This document shows positions 10,556-21,015 of a stretch of 64,000 bases of DNA, piece after piece (positions within the stretch are counted from its first letter, which is position 1; the number at the start of each line of letters is the position of its first letter). The stretch spans positions 126,572,970 to 126,636,969 of the forward strand of contig CM043962.1 in the NCBI GenBank assembly GCA_014529385.2. The letters are read 5' to 3'. The notes below the pieces were generated by a model. The model was not told the origin of the DNA and ran no database searches. It saw nothing but the letters and a program-made list of their open reading frames with translations. Origin of the DNA: Adiantum capillus-veneris (taxonomy: Eukaryota; Streptophyta; Polypodiopsida; Polypodiales; Pteridaceae). The translations under genes and the position numbers were made by a program.

Positions 10556-12150
10556 CCACAGTAAACAACATCACACTTTCAAAGGTGTCACACAAATGTA
10601 GGAGTTGGTTCTCTATCCAAAACCAGCAGATGTAATTTCTATAGAAGAGAATGCTTGATGGAAGACTATAAGATATGTGGAGTCAAAAGGTTAGAGTTAT
10701 GTTGCTTGGAGACATACAATCTAGGTAAGAGTATTACTATGAAATTATTTGCATATGTAGAAGCAAAAGATAAGCATGGAAACAGTAAAAAAGACTATAT
10801 CTTTTGCATAAAGAAATGCAATGTTGAGAGTTTCTTCAACTCTTGAAGACCAAGTTGAAGCTCCTCATCACTCATAACTATGTAGCTTGATGGCGAGGAC
10901 AACAATTCAATAATTTTCTACTTCGGTTTCTAAATGATGTCGTTAAGAATTACGCCTTCAAGGAGAAAAATGAGATTCAATCAATGCATTGGCACTCTAG
11001 TCAGGTCACAATTTTTGTACACATAATGTACTACCGCAAGGTAGGGGAGGTAGTCAAAACAATCCACTTCTTCTTATCGGATGACAAGGTGCATGACACA
11101 TTGTTTGTGCAACATTGCTTCATGCTACACTGCGATTGCTTACAACAAGAGGGTGTCACTCCTAAGCAACATTGGGTGTGGTCCAATGGTGCGGCCTTGC
11201 AATTCAAGGGAGCTAGGCCTTTCTATTTTGTTGCAAGATATGGTGGACTCACATGTATTAAGATGAGTTGGTTCTTTTTTGGATCAAGGTAGGGCAAGGG
11301 TAATCATGATGGTGCAAGACCAGTTGTGAAAAGAACCTTGACCCATGAGCATCTAAAATTGCATGGAGCTATTTTACGGTGTGCATCATATGTTGTTGCT
11401 TATTGCCAAGCCAGCCTGTCTCACAGGGAGTCCCTGCATCATATCCTTCAAAAGAAAGGGAATGTGTCCATGTGTTCTGGGAGGTTAAAGAGGGGAATGT
11501 AGACAAGGAAGTCAAGTGGAATTGTGCCACTGTGGAAAAATCTTGCTCTCTGCATGCTTTCCACGTTCACAACCCACATGATCTTGGATGCTTCTATGTT
11601 GCATGCATGCAGAGAAGGTGGAATCACTACATTAATAAAGCTCATGTGCATGCTTGGGATTATCATATTTTTTACCATTACCTAATGAGGTTTTGGCAGA
11701 TTCTGAGACAACAGATGAAGTTTTAACAAAGGAAATGTTGGCTATGATGGCTTCACATACGAACGTCATCATGATGTGTTGAGTAGCACTCTATGCGTTG
11801 GTGACACTTTTGCTATAAATCCAGATACTTCATCCAATACCAAGGATGTAGATTTGTACCTCATAAAGTGTGTTGCAGCAAAGGAGAAGGTGGAGAAGGG
11901 GTACACCAATGAATGAATCAATGTAATTGAAAGAGGATCATATGTTTTGCAAGGACTATTACAAGCAATTGGATGCATACACCTTCAAGCTAGACCACAA
12001 GCAGCCCATCATCCACCTACTTTCACATCTAGTGTGATGTATCAAAATACCTATGGAGCACATCCCAAGGAGAACAAGTGTACACAATCACCCAAGAAAG
12101 CTATGAAGCATTTTGTTATAGCATGCCCTTCACATTTTGACCAATAGATT
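10556..12150 (+). pseudogene. Broken gene of an unclassified transposon-like family (SDG/QFK core)
   Basis: A single degraded protein is readable in shifting frames. At 10,833-10,950: FLQLLKTKLKLLITHNYVA, a stop, then WRGQQFNNFLLRFLNDVVKN. In-frame to 11,292: KNEIQSMHWHSSQVTIFVHI, then FFLSDDKVHDTLFVQHC, then VWSNGAALQFKGARPF and, past a stop at 11,290, GKGNHDGARPVVKR. The 11,379-11,726 frame adds VFWEVKEGNVDKEVKW and a Cys/His/Trp-rich tail (GCFYVACMQRRWNHYINKAH). Further on come TLCVGDTFAINPDTSSN and a YYKQLDAYTFKLDHKQP tail. The order NEIQS.HW / SDD..HD / S(D/N)G...QFK / GKG..DG....KR recalls uncharacterised transposon-derived proteins of plants and invertebrates. The spacing of acidic residues would fit an RNase-H-like fold. 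That similarity is from memory, the function is unknown, and the Asp expected in SDG is Asn here. Confidence 0.55.
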
Positions 12151-12247
12151 CTCAATATAATTCTTGCTGCAAATAATGCACTCTTATTATAAAGCTGGTT
12201 TTGTGTCTCTTGTGCGCATTGTGTATACATGGCTTTGGTGTTTATAA

Positions 12248-12612
12248 CAACCAGTAATAACTGGGTATGCTAACTAGCATAAGTGAGTATCCTAACTAGC
12301 ATACAGACAATGCTAACAAGCATACATAGAATAACTAGCATCTATGCTAACTAGCATAACTGGGTATAGTAACTAGGTTAACAGGGTATGTTGGCCACCA
12401 TAGTCACTATGATAACTAGCATACATATTAGCATGTATGCTACCTATCATACACACTAGCACATAAGTAGGTATGCTAAATAGCATAAGTGGATATACTA
12501 ACTAAACAAAATATGCTAGGCACCATACCCCTATGATGACTAGCATACAGACTATGCTAGCATACAAACTCTATTAACTATCATACATAGCATAATTAGT
12601 ATGTATGCAGTG
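12248..12612 (+). repeat. Minisatellite of TATGCTAACTAGCATA-type units
   Basis: About 365 bp built from variants of a partly palindromic core, ATGCTAACTAGCAT (also ACTAGCATAC and CTAGCATAAGTGGGTAT), spaced roughly 15-30 bp apart. Many cores are near-perfect inverted repeats (ATGCTA.CTAGCAT). No coding potential. Confidence 0.85.
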
Positions 12613-13186
12613 AGGTCCCCACCCCGTTACCATAACCTTTTTACAACTGAAGGGTATCTAACAAGTCGCTAGGCCCTAATCGCCTGAGCAAACATAGTCA
12701 AAAAAGAATTGATTTCCAATGGACGGCCTCTCGTCACCAACAAGTAACTTGAGTCAGAACCATTGAAGATGGTTCCTAGCTATGTCTCGTAGGGAAATCA
12801 TGAACTAACACAAGAATTTTATATGTCCCTAATTCTCATCTTCGAAAAAGAGAGAAAACCCAAATACATTTTTCCCCATAGCTTTCAGAGGCACGTATAT
12901 TTGTGACTTTTTGACTCTGGCACAATGAGTCTCTAAATTTGCTTCTCTTAACAAGAGAGAGTGGAGAGTTTCTTGACTAATCAAGAACACCCAACCTTGA
13001 CTGGAAACCTGAGTCAGTCCCCACTTTCCACCCCCACACTCACACTTTTGTCTTGTTTCCTAAGTACTACGACTTGGTTGTTCATACACACAAAATTCTA
13101 TTCAATGTTCCCATCACAAGTTTGTAAAGACAACCCTTCAAACAATAAAAATTGGCACCAAGTCAATACTTCCTAAAAAAACTCAA
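12613..13186. other. No gene recognised
   Basis: Unique-looking sequence with a 71-codon plus-strand frame (12,961-13,176) that shows no motif. It is the left flank of the gag-only retrotransposon. The final CATAC at 13,187-13,191 is its target duplication. Confidence 0.5.
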
Positions 13187-13191
13187 CATAC
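13187..13191 (+). repeat. Left TSD (CATAC) of gag-only LTR element
   Basis: CATAC is repeated at 15,860-15,864, immediately outside the other LTR. Five-bp duplications are standard for LTR retrotransposon integration. Confidence 0.85.
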
Positions 13192-13236
13192 TATCAAAGT
13201 CGACGATGCGGAAGCATAGAGAGCAAGGGGAGTGAG

Positions 13237-13332
<96 letters not shown>

Positions 13333-13522
13333 TCCTGAACCAATCAACCTTGGCAATGAATAATTGAATGTCTATACAATGGAGGCAAGGGGTTGCTTAT
13401 ATAGCACCCTCATTAAATTTCCCTACCCAAGACTTTGACAAATAAGTAAAATAAGTGCCTAAAGCCAAACTTAATAATGGGATCACATTGGGCAGTTCAC
13501 TTGAGATGCCTAAACTTTAACA
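13192..13522 (-). repeat. 3' LTR of gag-only element
   Basis: 331 bp. Carries a (GA)n tract of about 90 bp at 13,241-13,330, i.e. (CT)n in the sense direction, ending about 50 bp before the LTR's 3' end. The 3' end on the minus strand is ...TTTGATA where the partner LTR has TTTGACA, so the canonical CA terminus is mutated to TA here. Confidence 0.85.
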
Positions 13523-13534
13523 CCCTCTTTGCAG
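13523..13534 (-). other. Polypurine tract of gag-only element
   Basis: The minus strand reads CTGCAAAGAGGG directly before the LTR start TGTTAAAG, the expected position for plus-strand priming. Confidence 0.7.
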
Positions 13535-13800
13535 ATCATAGTGGACATCAATAGTGAGATCAAGTCAATGAAGAATCTACCATGGACACCCCAGAAGTGG
13601 CCACCAACTGGATACACCTCGATGTTGCTCTCCTCAACTTTGTACCTGAAAGTAATGCCATCTTGAGCATCACTTGCCTTTGTAGAAACTTTGAAATGTA
13701 GACCATACTACGTCCAATAATCCCCATTCGTCGTGAACTTTGAACACATCACATCCAAAATATAAAACTCCAAGATAATGAACTATTGGAACATAGCTAC
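13535..13800 (-). other. Coding-like segment of unknown origin inside gag-only element
   Basis: On the minus strand one frame stays open for about 70 codons, with one further stop upstream (TGGACGTAG). It reads KFTTNGDYWT, stop, then YGLHFKVSTKASDAQDGITF, KVEESNIEVYPVGGHFWGVH and GRFFIDLISLLMSTMICKEG. Composition and codon pattern look like a real protein, and it is unlike Copia pol. I do not recognise it. It lies where pol would be, so a transduplicated host fragment is possible. It could also be the residue of a diverged retroelement domain. Confidence 0.35.
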
Positions 13801-14004
13801 AACAATGAATCCGCTAGCCATCCATAGTGTTTTAGACGTTTGATTGGTTCCCTGCCAGATGCATTTGCATTGAACTCCGACCTACGGGTCCAAACACCAA
13901 TAACTTGAACTCCAACACAAGGGTCCAAATTAATTCTAGGGAGCATGTGGTTGCCCCTCTCTGCCACTCACAAGCCTCTCTCTGACTGAAGCTAGTGGTG
14001 ACAC

Positions 14005-14981
14005 CGATTTTCATGTGACTACAAGGCGGGGTCGTGCCAGTCTAGTCACCACCACACTAGCAGCCTCCTTGATGTCCTTCCCTGAGTCACTATCATTTCT
14101 TTCCTCAAGTTCCTTGCTTTTACCTTTGTCCTTTGTAGAATCTTTTTCTTTGCCTTTGGATTTGCAATCCTTGGCCAAATGACCACGATTTCCACATTTG
14201 TAACAACGGTACTTTGTCCTCTTTCTGGAATCTAAAGCAGCAAGTGCTTCACCATGTGCTTCCACTATCTCAGAAATCTGAATTTTTCCTTGAATTACCA
14301 ACACGGCTTCCTCTACAATGAGAAAGAGCTGAGATCATCAAATTCCATCTTTTCCTTCATGACTTGTAGCCGTAGTGTCCTAGCCACTGTTTCATACTCT
14401 TGAGGCAACTTCGTGAGAAACAAAGCAGCTAGCTGGGTACTCGTGAGTGCACTCTTCATAGCCAAAAGTTGATCATGAATAAATTTAGTCTTCATAAGAA
14501 ATGATTGCATGGAACTTCCTCGAGGAAAGTGGATGGCAAAAAACTATCCAAGAAGGGTGATTGCTTGCATCGTAGAATCCCGATCAAACATATCTACGAG
14601 CTTGAACCACATTTTTTTGGCAGTCTTCAAGGTCTTAATAGCTGGAGAAAGGTCCTGTGTAACAGATTCCACAATGGCCAACATTGCCTTCACATTAGCC
14701 GCATTCCAATCAACACATGAGTTGAGATATTCGTCATCTTGAAGGCGTGTGTACGTGTTGTGGGAATCCTGTGTGGGACAAGGCTCTAAGTTGTCGACAA
14801 CATCCCAGAAAACTTTGCGTGAGAACCATAGTTGCATAATCAAATTCCAATGAGCATAGTTATTCCCGTTCAATTTGTCGTTGGAGCTTGAGCAAGGTGG
14901 AACTCCAAGTACCTTCTCGCACTCCAAAGTGTGGTCGCACAAACCAAGCCGCAAGATCTCCAATTTCCTCACCTCTGCCAA
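14005..14981 (-). pseudogene. Copia-type gag (UBN2-like domain + CCHC knuckle)
   Basis: The frame from 14,981 carries KLNGNNYAHWNLIMQLW, the LxGxNYxxW signature at the start of Copia gag. It then has WDVVDNLEPCP and a KTAKKMWFKLVDMF stretch (the 'A.e.W..L...y' motif). A single in-frame TAG (about 14,541) interrupts it; the same frame then reads through KTKFIHDQLLAMKSALTSTQ and LTKLPQEYETVARTL. A frameshift near 14,320 leads to QGKIQISEIVEAHGEALAAL and the zinc knuckle CYKCGNRGHLAKDC, followed by a Lys/Asp/Glu-rich tail. One stop and one frameshift are the only breaks seen in about 320 codons. The gag would package RNA in trans for a pol-proficient relative. Confidence 0.8.
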
Positions 14982-15570
14982 GCCGCTCCATTCCCTCTGC
15001 TATCCTCCAAAGTCGCTTTGAAAATCTCCTCCAACTAGCTCCCCCTCAAGCCTCAAACTTCCTCCAAGATTTTGCTTCTACGTCCCGCTCTCTTCCCCAA
15101 GCCTTCTCCTCGATTTTTCCAACCGGCCTCGCAAAGATTGCTCTAGGCCAACAGTGAAGCCACTGGACACTTTAGTGGGAAGAGGGGGAACTCATGGCGT
15201 TAGCAGTGTTTTGAAACGCTTTAGGAAAGGCCGTCTCTTCCCTGCACACTGCCACCACGAGCCATTTTGATGTGCTCGCTTAGGACAGAAGGAAACCGGC
15301 ACCATCGCCTAAGTAGGAAAACACTGTTAAGCACAACTTCTCAAAACGCACAAGGGAGGGGGAGAGCGTTGACGCGCAGGGCGTCTCACCACACACAAAG
15401 GAGGGGAGGGTGGCGTTGCCTGGCTGGGGCACCTCAGAACGCATGGGGGGGAAAGGGAGAGTGTGGATCATCGGCAAGGGAGAGAGGTGGATGTGGGGGG
15501 CAGCGTTGTAAAATGATGTTGCTGTTGCTTCTTCTCTGGATTGCTCCTCCATGCCAAGGGAATCAAGCCG

Positions 15571-15585
15571 CTTGCTATGATACCA
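15571..15585 (-). other. tRNA-iMet primer binding site
   Basis: The minus strand reads TGGTATCATAGCAAG immediately after the upstream LTR; the consensus plant iMet site is TGGTATCAGAGC. Confidence 0.8.
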
Positions 15586-15629
15586 TGTCAAAGTGGACAA
15601 TGCAAAAGCGTAGAGATCGAGGGGGGGGG

Positions 15630-15668
<39 letters not shown>

Positions 15669-15859
15669 TCCTGAACCAATCAACCTTGGAATTGAAAAAT
15701 TGAATGTGTATACAATGGAGGCAAGGGGTTGCTTATATAGCACCCTCAGTAAATTTCCCTACCTAAGACTTTGACAAATAAGTAAAATAAATACCTAAAA
15801 TCCAAACTTAATAATGGGATAAAATTGGGCAGATCACTTGAGATGCCTAAACTTTAACA
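15586..15859 (-). repeat. 5' LTR of gag-only element
   Basis: 274 bp with TG...CA ends on the minus strand (TGTTAAAGTTTAGG ... CACTTTGACA). It contains a G run and (GA)n at 15,620-15,666 and a TATATAAGC motif (minus strand) upstream of it, a plausible promoter. The TSD CATAC follows at 15,860. Confidence 0.85.
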
Positions 15860-15864
15860 CATAC
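15860..15864 (+). repeat. Right TSD (CATAC) of gag-only LTR element
   Basis: Exact match to 13,187-13,191. Confidence 0.85.
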
Positions 15865-16231
15865 AACATTACTTCATTAAATTCCAATACTCCAAAATTG
15901 TAGAAGCTTCTTCCGGTGGATGTTTACTCCATCCGTTGTCATTGGTTGCCCATACAACCATTAGTGGACTACACCTCCTAAAGTAACTCTTCGATGACAT
16001 GCCACTTTATATGTTCATTGAAATAAACCAAGTTGTCTCATACAAATGGATCAACTTTATGCATATAAATGCATGGCTCCTGCGTAAGGCAAACATATCT
16101 TTCCTATTTCAAACAGTATATCCTCAAATAATTTCTTCCTATTATTTCAAAATTAAGAAAATTAACAAGTTCAATTGATGCAGTTTTGAATTGGAAATGA
16201 CCCAATGTTTAGGTAATTTTCTCTTTCCTCA
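15865..16231. other. Flank without recognised gene
   Basis: This is the sequence into which the gag-only element inserted. The minus strand has a coding-like block near 15,895-15,960 (QPMTTDGVNIHRKKLLQFW) that could belong with the exon-like frame at 16,270-16,408, but I cannot assign it. Confidence 0.3.
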
Positions 16232-16267
16232 TTACCCATGATGCAATGAACGGGAAAAACAAATTCC

Positions 16268-16408
16268 TACCTTATCTTGGGCAATGACACTGCTTCGTGA
16301 GATAAATGGCACTTCTTTAATCATCGAGGCCTTCCCTTTGCCTTTTCCATCACTAGTTCCGGTCTCGTGATCGTGTGATCCACCATAGCAAGTTCTCTTG
16401 GGTGCCAT
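16268..16408 (-). pseudogene. Possible first exon of an unrecognised gene
   Basis: An ATG at 16,408 opens a Lys/Gly-rich frame beginning MAPKRTCYGGSHDHETGTSD and ending ...SSVIAQDK at a good donor-like sequence (GATAAG|GTAGGA) near 16,270. Short basic starts of this kind occur in plant transposase and nuclear protein genes. No family is recognised and no downstream exons were confirmed. Low confidence. Confidence 0.25.
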
Positions 16409-16474
16409 TCCCTCTACTAGATACTTAAGTGAACTCGAGAAATTGTAAGCTAAAGCATAAAGAATCCAATGCAA

Positions 16475-17465
16475 GTAATGGTAAATAATTATAAGTGTTT
16501 TAATTCCAATAATATATGGTTATTTCACACATCAATCCAAAAGATATGCTTGCTTAATACTGCCATAGTCTTATGATAAACATGTGTTATAACCCATACA
16601 CTAATCACATTCCCATGCATTCATGTACGGTCATAATATATACTTGGCAGACTTAATGCATACCAAGTTTAAGATATGATCATGCAATCATCTTATGTCA
16701 CGTAGTTGATGATTGGATTTAATTCCATCTCTCAACTTTTAATGCAGATTAAACAAGAATGATGTACATAACAACGCAATTGAATGCATAACCAGCATCA
16801 CGACTATGATTATGAAAGTAGCACACTTTATTTGGTTATTACCATTTTGAAAGCATCTTGAGGAATCATAGGTTAGATTTATAAGAAGTAGAGTTTTTGC
16901 TATCACCATAAGCTTTAGATAGATAGGAGTAAGAATGGTAGTCATATTTTTGGAGTCTCTCGAGAAGAGGAGAGGATATAGTTATAGTATGGCCATCCAT
17001 GGACACACATGCCCATACACATACATACACGCACATACCTTAGACTATGAATTAATTTATTAATATTAGATTAAGGATTATTTAGCTAAAGTGAGCTTAG
17101 CTTATCAAAATTTGATTTTGAAAGTTGCTATTAAAAGACGAGTTGCAGGAAGAAAAGTTAAGGTATCAAATGCCTACACCGGCTATATTTAGGAGATTTT
17201 TGAGCAGCCATCTATTTTTATGGAAATTCCAGATGGCATAGATTGAGATGAGACGATCATGTCTAGATGGGTGTAAGCACCTCAAAACTTTCTATATTTG
17301 GACGAAAGTGACAAGAAAGTAGAAATTATATTTTTGAAAATCTTCAATATGTTCATCATTAGCTTATCAGAGGTGGAAAAACTATCAAAATTAGAAACGT
17401 CCTGTTTATGAACAAAATGGCATGATATTTTTTTCTTTACATCGGAATTCCCCCTCCAAGGGTGG
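16475..17465. other. No gene recognised
   Basis: AT-rich sequence with a short CA-rich patch (ACACATGCCCATACACATAC, near 17,002). I see no coding pattern. Its right end joins the 3' end of the gypsy fragment, whose LTR I could not delimit. Confidence 0.4.
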
Positions 17466-18712
17466 CAAAAACCTTTACGTTCTCCCCAGCTTGAAGAATT
17501 GAGATGTCCTCATCTCAAAGGTAAGTCTGGATGATCTTTAAGGAGAGATGTTTCGTCTTTCTACAGTGCATCTTCTTCAAGGAAATCTTTCCATTTGACA
17601 AGGTTTTTGATGATGCTTCTATTCCTAAGTTTTCTCTCCCAAGTTTCTAGGATATAGTCAGGTTGAAGGTCAAGAACTCCTTGGATCAAAATAACTATGT
17701 TCGGTATCCAAAAGTTGACCGGGGTTAGGAACATAAGGTTTTAGTAGACTAACATGGAAGACATCATGAATTTTGAGATTAGAGGGTAACTTTAACTTGT
17801 AAGCTTGATCACTTATCACTTTGACAGTCCCATAGGGTCCATAGGATCTGGGGCTTTGAGCTTCTTGTACTTTCCTGAGGATAGGTTTCTTTTCTTGGGC
17901 CTGACCCTAAGAAATACCTTTCTCCTTCTTTAAAGATTCGATCTGATGTCCTGTTATCTAGATAATTATTTTGTCTATCCTGAGTAGCTTGAATATCCTT
18001 ACAAATCACCTTGGTCTGAGTTTCCATGTCTTTGAGCATTTGCTTTGAGGCTTCTACCCGTATATTAGGATATGAGAAGTTTAATAGAGCCAAACATTCT
18101 TGACCATAAGAGCCCTAAATGGTGACATGAATATGCTTCTATGGTTTGAGGCTTCTACCCGTATAGTAGGATCTGAGAAGTTTAACGGAGCCAACATTCT
18201 TGACCATAAGAGCCCTAAATGGTGACATGATTATGCTTCTAAGGTTAGATGGTTATAGGCATATTCAACCAAAGGATGATATTGGATCCATTTCTTTGGT
18301 TGTATGAACGACATGCTCTAAGAATGTCTTCAATTACTTGATTCAATCTTTTAGTTTGACCATTTGTCTAAGGATGATCTGCTATGCTGAAACACAATTG
18401 TGTTACAATGGCTTGAAAGAGTGAAGACCAAAATTTTGAGGTAAATTTTGCATCCCTATCACTGACAATTCTCTTGGGAAGACCATAGGTCTCCTTCATG
18501 AAGATTTGTCTAATATCAGAAGCAGTGTAGGTTGTTTTCACATGCATTAAGTGAGCTACTGTAGTGAGCATATCAACAACAACAAATATTGAATCATAGC
18601 CTCTAACAGTGAGTAAACCAGTCACAAAATCCATACTGATACATTCCCATTTCGTTTGAGGTATATCAAGGGGTTGAATTTGTCCAGTTAGCTTGATTCT
18701 TTCAGGTCTAAT
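17466..18712 (-). pseudogene. Ty3/gypsy integrase to chromodomain-like 3' end, truncated by Helitron
   Basis: The minus strand from 18,712 reads RPERIKLTGQIQPLDIPQTK and then MDFVTGLLTVRGYDSIFVVV (first catalytic Asp), YGLPKRIVSDRDAKFTSKFW (second Asp) and SIADHP, stop, TNGQTKRLNQVIEDILR. The residue expected to be the catalytic Glu (TER) is Lys. Further down come AYKLKLPSNLKIHDVFHVSL, the typical gypsy integrase tail, and RSIIKNLVKWKDFLEEDAL with DHPDLPLR, resembling a chromodomain end. Several stops and frame changes break it. The upstream pol is absent because the Helitron fragment abuts at about 18,712-18,720. Confidence 0.8.
18044..18243 (+). repeat. ~100-bp tandem duplication inside gypsy integrase
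   Basis: The block TTTGAGGCTTCTACCCGTAT ... CCTAAATGGTGACATGA occurs twice in direct order, starting at 18,044 and about 18,144, with a few differences. It duplicates part of the integrase coding sequence after insertion. Confidence 0.8.
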
Positions 18713-20120
18713 CCTATACTTGTAGATTCGTCTCGTAAGCCTTCCAATTCTCGTGGATGTTTCAGAACAAAAGCACGTTTATTTTTTGGTGTTGTATTTA
18801 TGAATTGGAATGTGCGTGTTGCATAGAAGAGAGGTAATGATAGTATTATGTAAATTGCTTGCTGTATTGGCGTTAGCTGCGCATTTAGTAATGCTGATCC
18901 AAGTTGTTTGATTCGTTCAATTGTACTTGTCTTTTCTATTTTTGCACATTTTAATATTTCTTGAAAGGTTTTTATAAGAGTGTTATCGACTTTCGTTATA
19001 TAAGAAGTACAATATTTTGCTGCTACATAATATGGTTCTAAAATGAACGAGGAGTCTATATTAGCTTCCCAAATATTAATAAGATATTTTACGAATGCAT
19101 TTTTTCGTATATTTTGTAAGTTTCTAGCTCAAAAAAATTGTTGGTCTTTTAATTGTTGATTGTATTGCTCTTAAATAAGTAGTCTTAGTCATTTCTAGAG
19201 CGAAGAGAAATTGGCAAAAATCAAGGGCTGTGCTATCATCGTATATTTCTAGGTATTGTTGAATTTTATTAGCATTTTCTTTATAAATGTCTTTTATTTT
19301 TTCTAGAGATTTAAGAATAATTGTTTTTTTTTAAAAGGTGGTTTTGGAAATTTAAACCTACAACATTTTTTACTATGTTTTTTACATGCGTGCGTACTGT
19401 GGAAATGTATTTGATTGTGTTGCAAATGTTCTGCAATTTGCGTCTGATCACAAGATATGTAATGATCTACAAAAGTGACTATTTCTCGTTTGTTTCATTG
19501 TAAACCGAAGCATTATCAATCCAAAGAAGACCGTGACCGTGTTCACTTCAACGTGATTGAAACTCAGTAATGAAGAAAAAATCTTTGATTGTACCATATA
19601 TAAATGATGCACGTTTCAATGTGTCCCGTAAGCATGCTATTTTATGGTTATAATACCGTGCATATGTAATAGGATCTTCTCTTATGTAGTTTCGCAAACT
19701 TGGTTGTTTCTTTTGGAGTGGTTTGCTTTTTGAGAGAGTTTGTAGTGCTTTTTGTAATGGCTTCCAACTATGTTCTCTGCTTGTAAATGTAACAAAAGAA
19801 AAGTAGGTGGTCCAAGCTGACGAATCATTGCAAAAACATTTTTCTATAAGTGCTCATAGTAATCTAGAGAAACTCATAATCGTTGAAGGTCTCTATAGCC
19901 AATATTTGAATGTAGTATATTCTCAAGGTTTTCTTTTGTTATGACGTCTTTGACACATAGTACTCGATTGTTTAGTGTAGCTTTTCTAAGTCTTATCCAT
20001 GATGATGAGTGAATCTAATGAATCATTATTTTTATTGCCTTAAAAAATATGTTTGTTATATGATTAGCAAATCGTCGATCTTTGTTTGTGATTCCCACTG
20101 ACAAATGTCTTGGTATGTAT
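18713..20120 (-). pseudogene. Helitron Rep: Helitron_like_N domain and two-tyrosine motif
   Basis: Minus-strand frames give NKDRRFANHITNIFFKAIKI, the DRRFA signature of Helitron_like_N. They continue with VFAMIRQLGPPTFFVTFTS and KDFFFITEFQSR, stop, SEHGHGLLWI. The last is the HUH-type metal-binding motif (H-x-H, here HGH). ACKKHSKKCCRFKFPKPP follows, a Cys/His cluster typical of Helitron Rep. At about 19,030 is YYVAAKYCTSYITK, holding the paired catalytic tyrosine positions of Y2 rolling-circle Reps. After PLFYATRTFQFINTTP and RAFVLKHPRELEGL, similarity ends at the gypsy junction. The stop in QSR*SE replaces the usual Gly of QxRGxxHxH. Catalytic residues are otherwise visible, but the gene is broken in several places. 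Confidence 0.8.
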
Positions 20121-20197
20121 ATCGATAGGGTCCAAGTTGTTTGTAGCATCTTTTCCCATAAAAAAGGGAAGGAAAATTTAGTTCTTAGCAGTCTTTA

Positions 20198-21015
20198 TTA
20201 ACAAATATACCTAATGGTTTTTTTGTTTTGGCAAGGTGCAATACTTAAAAAATTTGAAGAAGCATCAAAAAAGTCGTTCGAATCTAAAAAACTGTGTATT
20301 AAAGTATATGTATGTGGCTCGACTGCTTCTTCATGAAGTTCTCTATTCTCAACGTTGTGATTTTCAAAGTTTGTATTATTCAATGAGCTAAAATCATGTA
20401 TATTTTTATTAGTTTCTGAAGATCAGAGACTAAGGAGCTGTTGAATAAATTCTTCATGAATTTGTATTGCATATTCTTTATATAACAGAGTATAAATCAA
20501 ATCAAGTAAAGCTTCAATTACATAACGTGTTTGAATCTGGTCACTTTTATAAATTGATTTATATTCTAATTTTTGTTTTATGGCTATGCCTATAGTTGTG
20601 TTTTCAATGCCTATTCGAGGCAATAATTTGCAAATTATGTCGATCGGTGCTGGAATATTGATTATACTTTCTCGTAGTAGAAATTGCCCATAATGCAAAT
20701 ATTGGTGAATCTAGCCAAATGTGTTTCTTGGTGCAATTAAATGTTCTTCAAGTTCATTAAGAATATAGAACGATGGAATAGGTTCATTCATTTGAATAAA
20801 TGAAGACGAGGTAAATTTTGGAGTTTTTTTTTTACAATAATATATGCAACTAGTACATAATTGGTCTTTTGATGCATCGTTTTGGTTCAAAATAGACAAG
20901 GTTTCATGCTCAATAATTCGTATTTCATATGTATGATTTGAAGTTATCTCATTAGAAAAAACAATCATTTACAACAAACACAAGGGTTTATGGGCATGTC
21001 TTGCGTAGCTTCATG
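20198..21015 (-). pseudogene. Helitron N-terminal region (DUF6570-like)
   Basis: Frames at 20,711-20,968 and 20,423-20,698 read LCTSCIYYCKKKTPKF, then a stretch ending FYILNELEEHLIAPRNTFG, and INIPAPIDIICKLLPR and KQKLEYKSIYKSDQIQTRYV. These match the CxxC...IPK / LxxLExxLIAPR / NVPxD...CxxLPR / KRKLxYK...RPxxVxxALxxL course of Helitron proteins upstream of Helitron_like_N. A CVCCK motif lies just upstream at about 20,970, as expected. The 20,198-20,383 frame ends NFLSIAPCQNKKTIRYIC, matching the 'ilsiaPgqnkkPl' linker. A stop at about 20,710 and a frame change near 20,400 separate the pieces. Confidence 0.75.

Larger units (their letters stand above)
13192..15859 (-). mobile_element. Complete gag-only Copia-type LTR element (TR-GAG-like), 2.67 kb
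   Basis: Direct repeats at 13,192-13,522 and 15,586-15,859 are the LTRs and share the blocks CTCCTGAACCAATCAACCTT and GGGGTTGCTTATATAGCACC. Their length difference is largely the size of the internal (GA)n. A 5-bp CATAC duplication flanks the pair. On the minus strand a tRNA-iMet primer site (TGGTATCATAGC) follows the upstream LTR, and a purine tract (GCAAAGAGGG) precedes the downstream one. The 2.06-kb interior encodes a Copia gag but no protease, integrase or reverse transcriptase, which matches the published class of non-autonomous terminal-repeat retrotransposons with gag. Orientation is minus. Confidence 0.85.

Noticed and set aside
15267-15774. Frames ending in RERERERE near the gag-only element's LTR
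   Set aside because: They read through the LTR's GA tract and lie antisense to the gag leader.
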